The position numbers were made by a program, and so were the translations under genes. From positions 408,953 through 472,952 of the forward strand of contig JAEWSH010000042.1 in NCBI GenBank assembly GCA_023398375.1: a DNA stretch of 64,000 nucleotides, given 5' to 3'. This DNA comes from Bacillota bacterium. GTDB taxonomy: Bacteria > Bacillota > Clostridia > Lachnospirales > Lachnospiraceae. Below, in pieces: positions 42,050 to 51,204 of this stretch. The notes under the pieces are model-generated. The model did not search any database and had not been told where the DNA came from. It saw nothing but the letters and a program-made list of their open reading frames with translations. Within the stretch, counting starts at the first letter, position 1. Each line of letters opens with the position of its first letter.

Positions 42050-43198
42050 ATGAATAAAGAATTAATGGAAGCACTGGATATCTTGGAAAAGGAGAAGGAA
42101 ATCAGCAAAGAGACATTATTTGAGGCAATTGAAAATTCACTCATCACAGCTTGTAAGAATCATTTTGGAAAATCAGATAATGTTACTGTTGAGATTAATC
42201 GTGAGACATGCGATTTTTTAGTATATGCGGAAAAAGAAGTAGTTGATAATGAAGCAACAATAGAAGATGATGTAGAGCAGATCACATTGGAAGAAGCTTT
42301 GAAAATTTCAAAAAAAGCGCAGGTCGGAGACAAGATTCATGTTGAAATCAAATCCAAAGAGTTTGGGCGTATCGCAACACAAAATGCAAAAAACGTAATT
42401 CTGCAAAAGATTAGGGAAGAAGAAAGAAGCGTGATTTACGGTCAATACTTTGAAAAAGAAAAAGATGTTGTAACAGGTGTGGTGCAACGTTATGTTGGTA
42501 AAAATATCGCAATCAATCTTGGTAAGGCAGATGCAATTCTGAATGAAACAGAACAGGTAAAAGGCGAAGCTTTTAAACCGACAGAAAGAATCAAAGTATA
42601 TATATTAGAAGTTAAAAATACACCAAAGGGACCGAGAATCTTAGTAAGCCGTACGCATCCTGAATTAGTGAAAAGGTTATTTGAATCAGAAGTAACTGAA
42701 ATTAAGGATGGTACTGTAGAGATTATGAGTATTGCGAGAGAAGCAGGAAGCAGATCCAAGATCGCTGTTTATTCCAAAGATCCTAATGTAGATGCAGTTG
42801 GTGCCTGCGTAGGTATGAATGGTGCCCGTGTTAATAGTATTGTAGAAGAACTGCGTGGCGAGAAGATCGATATCGTTAACTGGGATGAGAATCCTGGAAA
42901 TTTAATTCAAAATGCACTGTCACCCGCAAAAATTGTTGCAGTATTTGCAGACCCGGATGAAAAGACGGCGAAAGTAGTGGTTCCGGATTATCAGCTGTCT
43001 CTGGCAATCGGAAAAGAAGGACAGAACGCAAGACTTGCCGCAAGATTAACAGGTTTTAAGATTGATATTAAGAGTGAGACTCAGGCAAAAGATGCTCCTG
43101 GATTCCGCTATGAAGATTATATGGATGAATATGATGAAGAAGAGTATGCAGAGGAAGCATATGAAACATCAGCTCTACAAGAAGGAAACGAAGTGTAA
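42050..43198 (+). CDS. nusA: Transcription termination/antitermination factor NusA
   Basis: 382 residues. N-terminal polymerase-binding domain (ALDILEKEKEISKETLFEAIENSLITACKNHFG), S1 domain (VTGVVQRYVGKNIAINLGKADAIL), then two KH domains with the SRTHPELVKRLFE link and VGACVGMNGARVNSIVEELRGEKIDIVNW, and AIGKEGQNARLAARLTGFKIDIKSE. A short acidic tail follows (YEDYMDEYDEEEYAEEAYE); it lacks the proteobacterial AR repeats, as normal for Firmicutes. GGGAGG precedes the start. Confidence 0.97.
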   Translation: MNKELMEALDILEKEKEISKETLFEAIENSLITACKNHFGKSDNVTVEINRETCDFLVYAEKEVVDNEATIEDDVEQITLEEALKISKKAQVGDKIHVEIKSKEFGRIATQNAKNVILQKIREEERSVIYGQYFEKEKDVVTGVVQRYVGKNIAINLGKADAILNETEQVKGEAFKPTERIKVYILEVKNTPKGPRILVSRTHPELVKRLFESEVTEIKDGTVEIMSIAREAGSRSKIAVYSKDPNVDAVGACVGMNGARVNSIVEELRGEKIDIVNWDENPGNLIQNALSPAKIVAVFADPDEKTAKVVVPDYQLSLAIGKEGQNARLAARLTGFKIDIKSETQAKDAPGFRYEDYMDEYDEEEYAEEAYETSALQEGNEV

Positions 43199-43211
43199 AG
43201 GGAGGAAAGCA

Positions 43212-43481
43212 ATGAGTAAAAAGATCCCTTTGAGACAATGTGTTGGCTGCAGTGAGATGAAAAGTAAAAAAGATATGATGCGGGTCCTGAAAACTGCAGA
43301 AGGCGAAATTGTATTGGATGTAACAGGGAAAAAAAATGGAAGAGGAGCGTATCTTTGTGTTTCTAAAGAATGCTTGGAAAAGGCACGTAAGAATAAAGGT
43401 CTTGAGCGCTCTTTTAAAATGAGTATTCCAGATCAGGTTTATGATAACCTGCAAAAGGAGTTTGAGGAAAGTGAATCATAA
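43212..43481 (+). CDS. ylxR: YlxR/RnpM RNA-binding protein
   Basis: 89 residues from the ATG at 43212 (GGGAGGAAAG upstream); the frame is open earlier but in nusA. The family motif LRQCVGCSEMKSKKDMMRVLK, then GKKNGRGAYLCVSKECLEKA, is complete. YlxR (RnpM) proteins bind RNA and have been reported to modulate RNase P. Overlaps the next gene by 11 bases. Confidence 0.93.
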   Translation: MSKKIPLRQCVGCSEMKSKKDMMRVLKTAEGEIVLDVTGKKNGRGAYLCVSKECLEKARKNKGLERSFKMSIPDQVYDNLQKEFEESES

Positions 43482-43812
43482 TAAGATATATTCATTATTA
43501 GGTTTGGCAACGAAGTCAAGAAATGTTGTGAGCGGTGAGTTTGCAACAGAGAAGGCCGTCAAATCCGGGAGTGCGTATTTGGTATTAGTTGGAGAAGATG
43601 CTTCCGATAATACGAAAAAAATGTTTCATAATATGTGTGAGTTTTATAAAGTACCAATTTATGACTTTGGAACGAAAGAAGAACTTGGGCATGCAATGGG
43701 CAAGGAAATGAGATCATCATTAGCGGTTACAGACAACGGATTTGCAAAATCAATTCTAAAATATCTGGAAGACCCACACAAACACGGAGGTAGTAAAGAA
43801 TGGCGAAATTGA
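43471..43812 (+). CDS. ylxQ: YlxQ, L7Ae-family ribosomal-associated protein
   Basis: 113 residues from a GTG at 43471; AAAGGAG lies 10 bases upstream, within ylxR. L7Ae/L30e/S12e fold signature: YSLLGLATKSRNVVSGEFATEKAVKSGSAYLVLVGEDASDNTKKMF, and a C-terminal LGHAMGKEMRSSLAVTDNGFA. Probably binds kink-turn RNA; the exact role is unknown. Its end overlaps the infB start by 13 bases. Confidence 0.92.
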   Translation: MNHNKIYSLLGLATKSRNVVSGEFATEKAVKSGSAYLVLVGEDASDNTKKMFHNMCEFYKVPIYDFGTKEELGHAMGKEMRSSLAVTDNGFAKSILKYLEDPHKHGGSKEWRN

Positions 43813-46469
43813 GAGTACATGAACTCGCTAAAGAATTAAAAATAGATAATAAAGAAGTAATAGAAGCATTAGAAAAAAACGGAATTGAGGGCAAGAAAGC
43901 GGCTTCAGGGTTGGAAGACAGTGAAGTTGCTACAGTCAGAAGATCATTATCGCACTCAACAGAAGCGCCTGTATCTGTAAAAGAAGCAGCAAAGCCGGGT
44001 ATTATGAAAGAAAACAAAACGGAAGAGGTGCCGAAGAAAAAGAAAAATATTATTTTTGTAAGTAATCCTCATAATAGTAAAATGCCGGGTGGACAAAAGG
44101 TTCCGAATATGAACAGCAGACCTGCTGCACCAGCACCCCAGACACAACGAGAGGAAGAACCTAAAATCACAGCACAGGATGTGAAGGCAGCATTCGAAAA
44201 AGCTACAGCACCTCATAAACAGGAAGAACAGGCAAAGCCAGAAACTGAAAAAATGGAAAATACAAAAACGGTTGAAACAGTACCGACACAAGAGAAGACG
44301 CATACATCAACTACGACTAATACACAGAGCAGACCGTATAACAACAATAGCGGAGGTCAGAGCAGACCGTATAACAACAATAGCGGAGGCCAGAGCAGAC
44401 CATATAATAACAATAACGGAGGCCAGGGCGGCAGACCATATAATAATGCCGGGCAGGAAGGCAGATCATATAATAATTCAGGTACCGGATTCCAAAGGGG
44501 TGGAGATAATCGCTTTGGAAAACCACAGACAGATTCCTTTTCATCTGATGGACCGATCATGCAGGGAAAAGATCGCAGAGATGAAACAAAGAGAAAAATC
44601 GGGCAGGAAAAAGACAGCCGTAGCAAAAAAGATAAAATTTATGAAGAAGATCTCTTGAAAGCTAAGCCGGGAAGATTCATCAAACCGGAAAAGAAAAAGG
44701 ATGAATTGGAGGAACAAATTAAAGTTATTATTCTTCCGGAAATACTGACAATTAAAGAATTAGCCGATAAGATGAAAATCGTTCCGTCTGTGATTGTCAA
44801 AAAGCTGTTTTTGCAAGGTCAGATAGTAACGGTAAATCAGGAAATATCATATGAAACAGCAGAAGAAATTGCAATTGAATATGATATTATGTGTGAAAAA
44901 GAAGTAAAAATAGATGTCATTGAAGAACTTTTGAAAGAAGAAGAAGAAAAAGAAGATGATATGACTCCAAGACCTCCGGTTATTTGTGTAATGGGTCATG
45001 TCGATCATGGTAAAACTTCCCTTTTGGATGCAATTCGTAAAACAAATGTAACAGATAAGGAAGCTGGTGGTATTACACAGCACATAGGTGCATATACTGT
45101 TAATATTAACAATCAAAAGATTACATTTTTAGATACACCGGGACATGAGGCATTTACCTCTATGCGTATGCGTGGTGCCAATTCAACTGATATTGCAATC
45201 TTGGTTGTTGCAGCAGATGATGGTGTTATGCCTCAGACAGTGGAGGCAATCAGTCATGCAAAAGCTGCGGGTATTGAGATTATCGTAGCTGTAAATAAGA
45301 TTGATAAACCAAATGCCAACATAGATCGTGTAAAGCAAGAATTAGCAGAATATGAATTGATTCCTGAAGATTGGGGAGGAAGTACAGTGTTCGCACCTGT
45401 TTCGGCAAAATCAGGAGAAGGTATTCCGCAGCTTCTTGAAATGATTCTGTTGACAGCGGAAATTTTAGAGTTAAAGGCAAATGCCAAGAGAGATGCCAGA
45501 GGGCTTGTTATTGAAGCACAATTAGATAAAGGACGTGGTCCTGTCGCAACGATTCTAGTACAAAAAGGTACTTTACATGTAGGGGATTTTATTGCAGCAG
45601 GTTCTTGTCATGGTAAAGTTAGAGCGATGATTGATGACAAAGGAAGAAGAGTCAAAGAGGCAGGTCCTTCCACTCCGGTTGAAATCTTAGGATTAAATGA
45701 TGTTCCAAATGCAGGAGATGTATTTGTAGCTCCTACGAGTGATAAAGAAGCAAAACAATTTGCAGATACGTTCATCTCCCAACACAAGGAGAAAATGCTG
45801 GAAGATACGAAAACCAAGATGTCTCTGGACGATTTGTTTACACAGATTCAGGCTGGCAACCTGAAAGAATTGAATATTATTATCAAGGCAGACGTACAAG
45901 GCTCAGTAGAAGCTGTAAAACAGAGCCTCGAGAAATTATCAAATGAGGAAGTTGTAGTTAAAGTAATCCATGGAGGCGTTGGTGCAGTAAATGAATCGGA
46001 TGTTATTCTGGCAAGTGCTTCACAGGCGATCATTATTGGATTCAATGTACGTCCTGATGCAACGGCAAAGGCAACAGCAGAGCGTGAAGGTGTGGATTTA
46101 AGACTCTATAGAGTTATCTACCAGGCAATTGAAGATGTTGAAGCAGCAATGAAGGGCATGTTAGATCCAGTCTTTGAAGAAAAGATTATTGGTCATGCAG
46201 AAGTCCGTCAGATTTTCAAAGCTTCGGCAGTTGGTAATATTGCGGGTTCCTATGTGCTGGATGGTGAATTCCGCAGAGGATGTAAGATCAGAATTACGAG
46301 GGAAGGTAAACAGATCTTTGAAGGTGAATTAGAGACTTTGAAGAGATTTAAGGATGAAGTGAAAGAAGTAAAAGCGGGTTATGAGTGTGGTCTTACATTT
46401 AAGGATTTTGATCAGATGCAGGAACTTGATATAGTAGAAGCATATATTATGGTAGAAGTGCCAAGGTAA
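43800..46469 (+). CDS. infB: Translation initiation factor IF-2
   Basis: 889 residues. N-terminal IF2_N helix bundle (RVHELAKELKIDNKEVIEALEKNGIEGKKAASGLE), then a long low-complexity linker with an 11-residue tandem repeat (SRPYNNNSGGQ) at 44325-44490, a second IF2_N (ILTIKELADKMKIVPSVIVKKLFLQG), and the GTPase from about residue 395: GHVDHGKTS (G1), DTPGHEAF (G3), NKIDKPN (G4), VSAKSGEG (G5). Domains II-IV follow to a normal C-terminus. It delivers fMet-tRNA to the 30S subunit. The GGAGG site is in ylxQ. Confidence 0.97.
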   Translation: MAKLRVHELAKELKIDNKEVIEALEKNGIEGKKAASGLEDSEVATVRRSLSHSTEAPVSVKEAAKPGIMKENKTEEVPKKKKNIIFVSNPHNSKMPGGQKVPNMNSRPAAPAPQTQREEEPKITAQDVKAAFEKATAPHKQEEQAKPETEKMENTKTVETVPTQEKTHTSTTTNTQSRPYNNNSGGQSRPYNNNSGGQSRPYNNNNGGQGGRPYNNAGQEGRSYNNSGTGFQRGGDNRFGKPQTDSFSSDGPIMQGKDRRDETKRKIGQEKDSRSKKDKIYEEDLLKAKPGRFIKPEKKKDELEEQIKVIILPEILTIKELADKMKIVPSVIVKKLFLQGQIVTVNQEISYETAEEIAIEYDIMCEKEVKIDVIEELLKEEEEKEDDMTPRPPVICVMGHVDHGKTSLLDAIRKTNVTDKEAGGITQHIGAYTVNINNQKITFLDTPGHEAFTSMRMRGANSTDIAILVVAADDGVMPQTVEAISHAKAAGIEIIVAVNKIDKPNANIDRVKQELAEYELIPEDWGGSTVFAPVSAKSGEGIPQLLEMILLTAEILELKANAKRDARGLVIEAQLDKGRGPVATILVQKGTLHVGDFIAAGSCHGKVRAMIDDKGRRVKEAGPSTPVEILGLNDVPNAGDVFVAPTSDKEAKQFADTFISQHKEKMLEDTKTKMSLDDLFTQIQAGNLKELNIIIKADVQGSVEAVKQSLEKLSNEEVVVKVIHGGVGAVNESDVILASASQAIIIGFNVRPDATAKATAEREGVDLRLYRVIYQAIEDVEAAMKGMLDPVFEEKIIGHAEVRQIFKASAVGNIAGSYVLDGEFRRGCKIRITREGKQIFEGELETLKRFKDEVKEVKAGYECGLTFKDFDQMQELDIVEAYIMVEVPR
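44325..44490 (+). repeat. 33-base tandem repeat within infB
   Basis: Units at 44325-44357, 44358-44390 and 44391-44423 each encode QSRPYNNNSGG or a close form; the first two differ at a single base, and two decayed units follow (GRPYNNAGQE, GRSYNNSG). It is in frame and in the flexible IF-2 linker, so unit number can change without harming the GTPase. Confidence 0.9.
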
Positions 46470-46505
46470 GTGAATAGAAGCGTTCATGTAAATAGGTGAT
46501 TATAA

Positions 46506-46877
46506 ATGAGAAAAAACAGTATAAAAAGTACTAGAATTAATGGGGAAGTGCTAAGAGTCCTCGCGGATATCATTCGCGGGGAGATCAAGGATCCCCGTAT
46601 CAATCCATTGACTTCTGTAATAGCAGTAGAAGTATCTCCGGATCTGAAGACCTGTAAAGCCTGGATCAGTGTACTAGGTGATACAAAATCACAGGAAGAT
46701 ACTTTGGCAGGTCTCAGGAGTGCTTCCGGATTTATAAAGAGTAAATTAGCGAAAACAATTAATCTACGCAATACACCAGAGATAACATTTGTGATGGATC
46801 AGTCTATTGCGTATGGAGTCAATATGTCAAAGATGATTGATGATGTGAATCAAAGTATGCCAAAAAGGGATGAATGA
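46506..46877 (+). CDS. rbfA: Ribosome-binding factor A
   Basis: 123 residues; a KH-like protein that helps process the 16S 5' end and is needed in the cold. Motifs: RINGEVLRVLADIIRGEIKDPRINPLTSVIAVEVSPDLKTCKAWISVLGD, then RSASGFIKSKLAKTINLRNTPEITFVMDQSIAYGVNMSKMIDDV. Length is typical. A terminator-like stem starts inside its last codons. Confidence 0.96.
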   Translation: MRKNSIKSTRINGEVLRVLADIIRGEIKDPRINPLTSVIAVEVSPDLKTCKAWISVLGDTKSQEDTLAGLRSASGFIKSKLAKTINLRNTPEITFVMDQSIAYGVNMSKMIDDVNQSMPKRDE

Positions 46878-46891
46878 ACGTCCCTTTTTTG
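46862..46891 (+). terminator. Terminator overlapping the rbfA stop codon
   Basis: AAAAAGGGA (46862-46870) pairs with TCCCTTTTT (46881-46889), followed by another T. The stem contains the last codons of rbfA. It may reduce, not end, transcription into nrnA, since no promoter is clear downstream. Confidence 0.6.
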
Positions 46892-46921
46892 ATATACCGA
46901 TAGAAGAAAGAAGTGTTAAAT

Positions 46922-47884
46922 ATGATAGAGCTAAGAGAAGTGTGTAATGGGGCAAAAAAAATAGGAATCAGCGGTCATGTACGCCCGGACGGAGATTGCA
47001 TTGGTGCAACATTAGGCTTGTACCAATACATGAAAAAGATAATGCCGTTGGTTCAGGTGGATATTTATTTGGAAAAGCCAGCTGATATATTTAGTGGAAT
47101 AAAAGGCTATCATGAGATAGATTCAGAATTTGTAAAAGAAGACAAGTATGATGTTTTTTTTGTGATTGATTGTGAGAAAAGCAGATTGGGAGGTGCGCGT
47201 AAGTACTTTGACGAGGCTGAAAAAACAGTAAATATTGATCACCATATCAGTAACAGTGGGTGTGGGGATTTTAATTATGTTGTTGCGACAGCAAGTTCTT
47301 CCAGTGAACTGGTATATGATCTGTTAGAGGAAGAACACATAGATGCTGAAATTGCAAAGGCAATTTATATAGGTATGATTCATGATACAGGAGTGTTCCA
47401 ATACTCTAATACTTCACCTAAGACGTTGCATATCGCTGCTAAGCTAATAGAATATGGTTTTGATTTTTCTTCAATTATTGATGAAACATTCTACGAAAAA
47501 ACATATGTACAGAATCAGATCATGGGAAGAGCATTGCTTGAGAGTATGTTGTTCATGGATGGAAAATGCATTGTGGGCATGATCGACAAGAAGACGATGA
47601 ATTTTTATGGTGCGGAGTCAAAAGACCTGGAAGGAATTGTAAATCAGCTGCGTATCATAAAAGGCGTTGATTGTGCTATTTTTATGTATGAAACGGCTAC
47701 CCTTGAATATAAAGTGAGCATGCGCTCCAACGAAAAGGTAGATGTTGCTAAAATTGCTTCTTTTTTTGGCGGTGGCGGTCATAAAAAAGCTGCTGGATGT
47801 ACCGTGAACGGAACGTTCCATGATGTTATTAATAATTTATCCAAAAGTATAGAAATGCAGATGAAAAAGCAGGAGTTGCTGTAA
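46922..47884 (+). CDS. nrnA: DHH-family oligoribonuclease / pAp phosphatase
   Basis: 320 residues from the ATG at 46922; a GTG three codons upstream has no room for a ribosome site. DHH phosphoesterase motifs: SGHVRPDGDCIGATLG, FFVIDCEKSRLGG, NIDHHISNSGCGDFNYV, and the DHHA1 GGGGHKKAAGC near the end. NrnA degrades short oligoribonucleotides and dephosphorylates pAp. In Firmicutes it often sits between rbfA and truB, as here. Confidence 0.93.
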   Translation: MIELREVCNGAKKIGISGHVRPDGDCIGATLGLYQYMKKIMPLVQVDIYLEKPADIFSGIKGYHEIDSEFVKEDKYDVFFVIDCEKSRLGGARKYFDEAEKTVNIDHHISNSGCGDFNYVVATASSSSELVYDLLEEEHIDAEIAKAIYIGMIHDTGVFQYSNTSPKTLHIAAKLIEYGFDFSSIIDETFYEKTYVQNQIMGRALLESMLFMDGKCIVGMIDKKTMNFYGAESKDLEGIVNQLRIIKGVDCAIFMYETATLEYKVSMRSNEKVDVAKIASFFGGGGHKKAAGCTVNGTFHDVINNLSKSIEMQMKKQELL

Positions 47885-47939
47885 TACAGTGGAATGTGTT
47901 GTTGCAAAACAGAATATGTGGATGGGAATTACATAATAT

Positions 47940-48851
47940 ATGATAAATGGAATTATTAATGTTTATAAAGAAAAAGGTTTCACATCGCACGATGTGGTAG
48001 CTAAATTGCGAGGTATCTGTAGACAGAAGAAAATAGGACATACAGGAACGTTGGATCCTGATGCAGAAGGAGTATTGCCAGTATGTCTCGGTAATGCTAC
48101 TAAATTATGTGAAATGTTAACAGATAAGACAAAAGAATATGAGGCAGAATTCTTATTAGGTGTAACTACTGATACGCAGGATATGAGTGGAACTGTAATA
48201 ACACAAAAGGAAGTATTAATTACGGAGGACGCACTCAAAGAAACGATTCTGTCTTTTGTTGGAGAATATGATCAGTTACCGCCGATGTATTCTGCAATAA
48301 AAGTGAATGGCAAAAAATTGTATGAACTTGCCAGAGAGGGTAAGGAAGTTGAAAGAAAGTCAAGGCGGGTGAAAATCCTTTCAATAGAGATTCAAAGAGT
48401 TGCATTACCTCTATTTAAAATCAGAGTGCAATGTTCAAAGGGAACTTATATCAGAACGCTTGGTGCGGATATTGGAGAAAAATTGGGATGCGGGGCTGCA
48501 ATGACATCTCTGCTCCGAACAAGTGCTGGCAATTTTAAAGTAGAAGAAGCACTTACGTTATCGCAGATAGAAGCATTGAGAGATGCAAATGAATTATTGC
48601 AAAATGTAGTAACAGTGGAAAGCGTATTTGATCAGTTAAGAAAAGGAACGGTTAAGTCAGAGTATCGCAACTATATAGATAACGGAAACGCAATAAGTGC
48701 AAGTCAGCTGTCAGAAAATGAAGATTGGCATCCTGCTGAGCAGATACGTATGTATAATAATGACCTTGTTTTTTGTGGAATTTATGAATATAAACAAGCC
48801 GAAAGATTATTTAAACCGGTAAAAATATTCCCGAATACAGTAGAGTTATGA
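47940..48851 (+). CDS. truB: tRNA pseudouridine-55 synthase
   Basis: 303 residues; modifies U55 in the T loop of tRNAs. Catalytic Asp in GHTGTLDPDAEGVLPVCLG; other motifs INVYKEKGFTSHDVVAKLR, GEYDQLPPMYSAIKVNGKKLYELAREG and VQCSKGTYIRTLGADIGEKLGCGA. It starts with ATG after a weak ribosome site. The C-terminal 70 residues are the usual variable region. Confidence 0.96.
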   Translation: MINGIINVYKEKGFTSHDVVAKLRGICRQKKIGHTGTLDPDAEGVLPVCLGNATKLCEMLTDKTKEYEAEFLLGVTTDTQDMSGTVITQKEVLITEDALKETILSFVGEYDQLPPMYSAIKVNGKKLYELAREGKEVERKSRRVKILSIEIQRVALPLFKIRVQCSKGTYIRTLGADIGEKLGCGAAMTSLLRTSAGNFKVEEALTLSQIEALRDANELLQNVVTVESVFDQLRKGTVKSEYRNYIDNGNAISASQLSENEDWHPAEQIRMYNNDLVFCGIYEYKQAERLFKPVKIFPNTVEL

Positions 48852-48912
48852 CAAACGAATATTTAAGTGTTATATATGTTTGCATTAGGTACATAAGTTG
48901 AGGATGATTAAC

Positions 48913-49833
48913 ATGAAATTAGTAAAAGGAACAACAGAATTTGAGTTAGATGGCGACAGTGCAGTTGCGATAGGTAAATTTGATGGGATACATCTAGGCC
49001 ATCAAAAATTGATAAATCAAATTTTATCATGGAAAAGAGAAGGTTTGCAGGCTGTAGTTTTTACATTTGACCCGCCACCGGCAATATTTTTTCAGAAGAC
49101 AGTTCAGAAGGACTTGACGACAAGAGAAGAAAAGAGAAAATTGTTTGAAAAAATGGGAGTAGATGTATTGATCGAGTTCCCATTTAATAATAATACAGCA
49201 GCTACAACACCAATGAATTTTATTACCCAGATACTGGTCGGCAAGTTGCATACAAAAAAAATTGCTGCAGGATATGATTTATCTTTTGGTCATGGAGGAG
49301 CAGGTGATTATAGATTATTAAAGGCCTTGTCAGAAGAATATGGGTATCAGGTAAAGATTATAGATAAAGTATGTTTAGATGGAAATGAAATTAGTTCCAC
49401 TTATGTAAGAAAAGAAGTAGAAAAGGGAAATATGCAGTTGGTTACAAAACTGCTCGGCACTCCATATGCAATTACTGGAATTGTGCAGCACGGAAAAAAA
49501 TTGGGCAGGACGATTTCTATGCCGACCGTAAACTTAGTACCTATTGCAGACAAGCTCCTTCCGCCTATGGGAGTTTATTTTTCTAATATTTATCATGATG
49601 AACGTAAGTTTCATGGAGTGACGAATATCGGATATAGACCAACAGTCAGTGATAATGCTACGATCAGTGTCGAAACATTTATTTATAATTTTAATGAGGA
49701 TTTGTATGGACAGGAAATTATGGTAGAATTATTATACTTTAGAAGACCAGAAATGAAATTTGATAGTATTGAAGCATTGAAAAAGCAGATGCGGAGTGAT
49801 AGTGATGCTGGAAAAATTTATTTTCAATTATAG
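48913..49833 (+). CDS. ribF: Riboflavin kinase / FAD synthetase
   Basis: 306 residues from the ATG at 48913 (GAGGATG upstream); earlier in-frame starts lack spacing. The N-terminal adenylyltransferase has AIGKFDGIHLGHQKLINQIL, VFTFDPPP and the KKIAAGYDLSFGHGGAGD and ISSTYVRKEVEKGNM segments; the C-terminal kinase has GKKLGRTISMPTVNLVP, LPPMGVYFSNI and GVTNIGYRPTV. It makes FMN then FAD. Commonly follows truB in Firmicutes. No FMN riboswitch is seen upstream. Confidence 0.96.
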   Translation: MKLVKGTTEFELDGDSAVAIGKFDGIHLGHQKLINQILSWKREGLQAVVFTFDPPPAIFFQKTVQKDLTTREEKRKLFEKMGVDVLIEFPFNNNTAATTPMNFITQILVGKLHTKKIAAGYDLSFGHGGAGDYRLLKALSEEYGYQVKIIDKVCLDGNEISSTYVRKEVEKGNMQLVTKLLGTPYAITGIVQHGKKLGRTISMPTVNLVPIADKLLPPMGVYFSNIYHDERKFHGVTNIGYRPTVSDNATISVETFIYNFNEDLYGQEIMVELLYFRRPEMKFDSIEALKKQMRSDSDAGKIYFQL

Positions 49834-49858
49834 ATTACCAAATGTTATGAAAATTGAG

Positions 49859-49894
49859 AGACGAGTATCGGGAAAAAGATATTCGTCTTTTTTT
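49859..49894 (+). terminator. Terminator after ribF
   Basis: AGACGAGTATC (49859-49869) pairs with GATATTCGTCT (49878-49888) with one wobble, followed by TTTTTT. TTTACGC and a family 4 repeat follow directly. Confidence 0.85.
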
Positions 49895-49896
49895 AC

Positions 49897-49972
49897 GCAC
49901 GAAATTATGCAGGATGCATAATTTCTGTGCATTGCTGTTACTATTAAGCCGTAGGCTGATTAGTAAATTTTT
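49897..49972 (+). repeat. Intergenic repeat, family 4, copy 2
   Basis: A long hairpin, GCACGAAATTATGCA (49897-49911) with TGCATAATTTCTGTGC (49915-49930), followed by CATTGCTGTTACTATTAA and the small AGCC/GGCT hairpin. From 49919 on it matches 10780-10830. It lies between the ribF terminator and the promoter of the NlpC/P60 gene. Confidence 0.6.
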
Positions 49973-49991
49973 GGAAACAGAGATATCTTGG

Positions 49992-50021
49992 TTGACTTTG
50001 CTAAACAGATGTGCTTATAAT
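49992..50021 (+). promoter_or_regulatory. Promoter of the SH3-NlpC/P60 gene
   Basis: TTGACT (49992-49997), 18-base spacer, TATAAT (50016-50021). Expected start about 40 bases before the GTG at 50069. Confidence 0.7.
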
Positions 50022-50068
50022 ACAAAAGTAATATTTGTAACAATTATGTAACAAATGGAGGAAGTAGT

Positions 50069-51118
50069 GTGAAATATAAAAAGATAGCAGGAATAGTGGT
50101 GTGCACAATGTGTGTATCTCTTTCTATACATAGCGTTACTAATGCAACTACAATATCTTCAGCAATAGAAAAAAGAACGGCAGGAGTAGAAAACGTACTG
50201 GAAACAAAAAAGTCAGTGAATGAAATAATGAAAAGTGCAGGGGCAGAAGTAGTATTGGAAGATAAGCAGGAAAAAGCACTTTGGGGTTATGAAAATCTTG
50301 GAATTGCCAGTGTAGAAGGTAATCTGAACATAAGGTCAATTGCTGCTGAAGACGGTAAAATCATAGGAAAACTCTCAGGTAACGGTGCTTGTGAGATTAT
50401 TGATTTTAAAGACAGCTGGGCGCATATTAAATCAGGAAAAGTGGAAGGATATGTAGCAAAGGAATATCTGCTGATGGGAAAAAAAGCAGAGAAAAGAGCA
50501 AAAGAAATTGTTAAGAGAATGGCAACTGTTACAACAGATACGTTGAAAGTCAGAGGAGAACCGAATACAGAGTCGGAAGTTGTAACACTGGTTCCGAAAG
50601 GCGAGGAATTAGAAGTCGTAGAAGAAAAAGATGGCTGGATTAAGATTATGATTGATGATGAGACAGCCTATATTTCGGGAGAATATGTAAAAATTGATGA
50701 AAAACTGAATACAGCCGTAACAATGACAGAATTGTTATATGGTGAAGGGGTGTCGGATGTAAGAGTAGATTTGTGCCAATATGCAAAACAATTTGTAGGA
50801 AATCCTTATGTCTGGGGTGGCGTAAGTTTGACGAAAGGTGCCGATTGCTCGGGGTTTGTTATGAGTATATTCAGTAAATATGGAGTATCGCTGCCACATT
50901 CATCAAGAGCACAGGCAGGACGTGGAACGAAGATAAATGCTCTGGAAGCACAGCCGGGAGATTTGTTTTTTTATGCAAAAGGAGGCAGTATCAATCATGT
51001 TGCTATTTATATAGGAAATGGACAAGTAGTACATGCAAGCAGTCCAAGTACTGGAATTCGTATTTCGAATGCTTTTTACAGAACCCCGGCTGCAGTAAGA
51101 AGAATAATATCACAATAA
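50069..51118 (+). CDS. Secreted SH3b-NlpC/P60 cell-wall hydrolase
   Basis: 349 residues with a GTG start after GGAGG. Signal peptide KYKKIAGIVVCTMCVSLSIHS ending near ATNATT. Two SH3b domains at about 75-140 (SVEGNLNIRSIAAEDGKIIGKLSGNG) and 150-215 (TTDTLKVRGEPNTESEVV), then an NlpC/P60 domain from about 235 with the catalytic Cys in GADCSGFVM, His in INHVAIYIG and His/polar residue in QVVHASS. It cuts peptidoglycan peptide bonds outside the cell. A perfect 22-base duplication covers its last codons. Confidence 0.94.
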   Translation: MKYKKIAGIVVCTMCVSLSIHSVTNATTISSAIEKRTAGVENVLETKKSVNEIMKSAGAEVVLEDKQEKALWGYENLGIASVEGNLNIRSIAAEDGKIIGKLSGNGACEIIDFKDSWAHIKSGKVEGYVAKEYLLMGKKAEKRAKEIVKRMATVTTDTLKVRGEPNTESEVVTLVPKGEELEVVEEKDGWIKIMIDDETAYISGEYVKIDEKLNTAVTMTELLYGEGVSDVRVDLCQYAKQFVGNPYVWGGVSLTKGADCSGFVMSIFSKYGVSLPHSSRAQAGRGTKINALEAQPGDLFFYAKGGSINHVAIYIGNGQVVHASSPSTGIRISNAFYRTPAAVRRIISQ

Positions 51119-51147
51119 CTGCTATATAATATCACAATAACTGCTAT
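51104..51147 (+). repeat. Perfect 22-base tandem duplication at the end of the NlpC/P60 gene
   Basis: The 22 bases at 51104-51125 are repeated exactly at 51126-51147. The first copy holds the last codons and TAA stop of the hydrolase gene; the second is non-coding. It looks like a recent slippage duplication. Confidence 0.92.
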
Positions 51148-51204
51148 AGGTGTTTACAGAAATAAAAGAATGTGATAAAATGGTCAAGTATGAATTAATA
51201 GAAC

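Noticed and set aside
44325..44490. CRISPR-like array
   Set aside because: The units are contiguous, in frame and without spacers; they encode the IF-2 linker.
48852..48912. FMN riboswitch before ribF
   Set aside because: The gap is only about 60 bases and shows none of the conserved FMN aptamer blocks.
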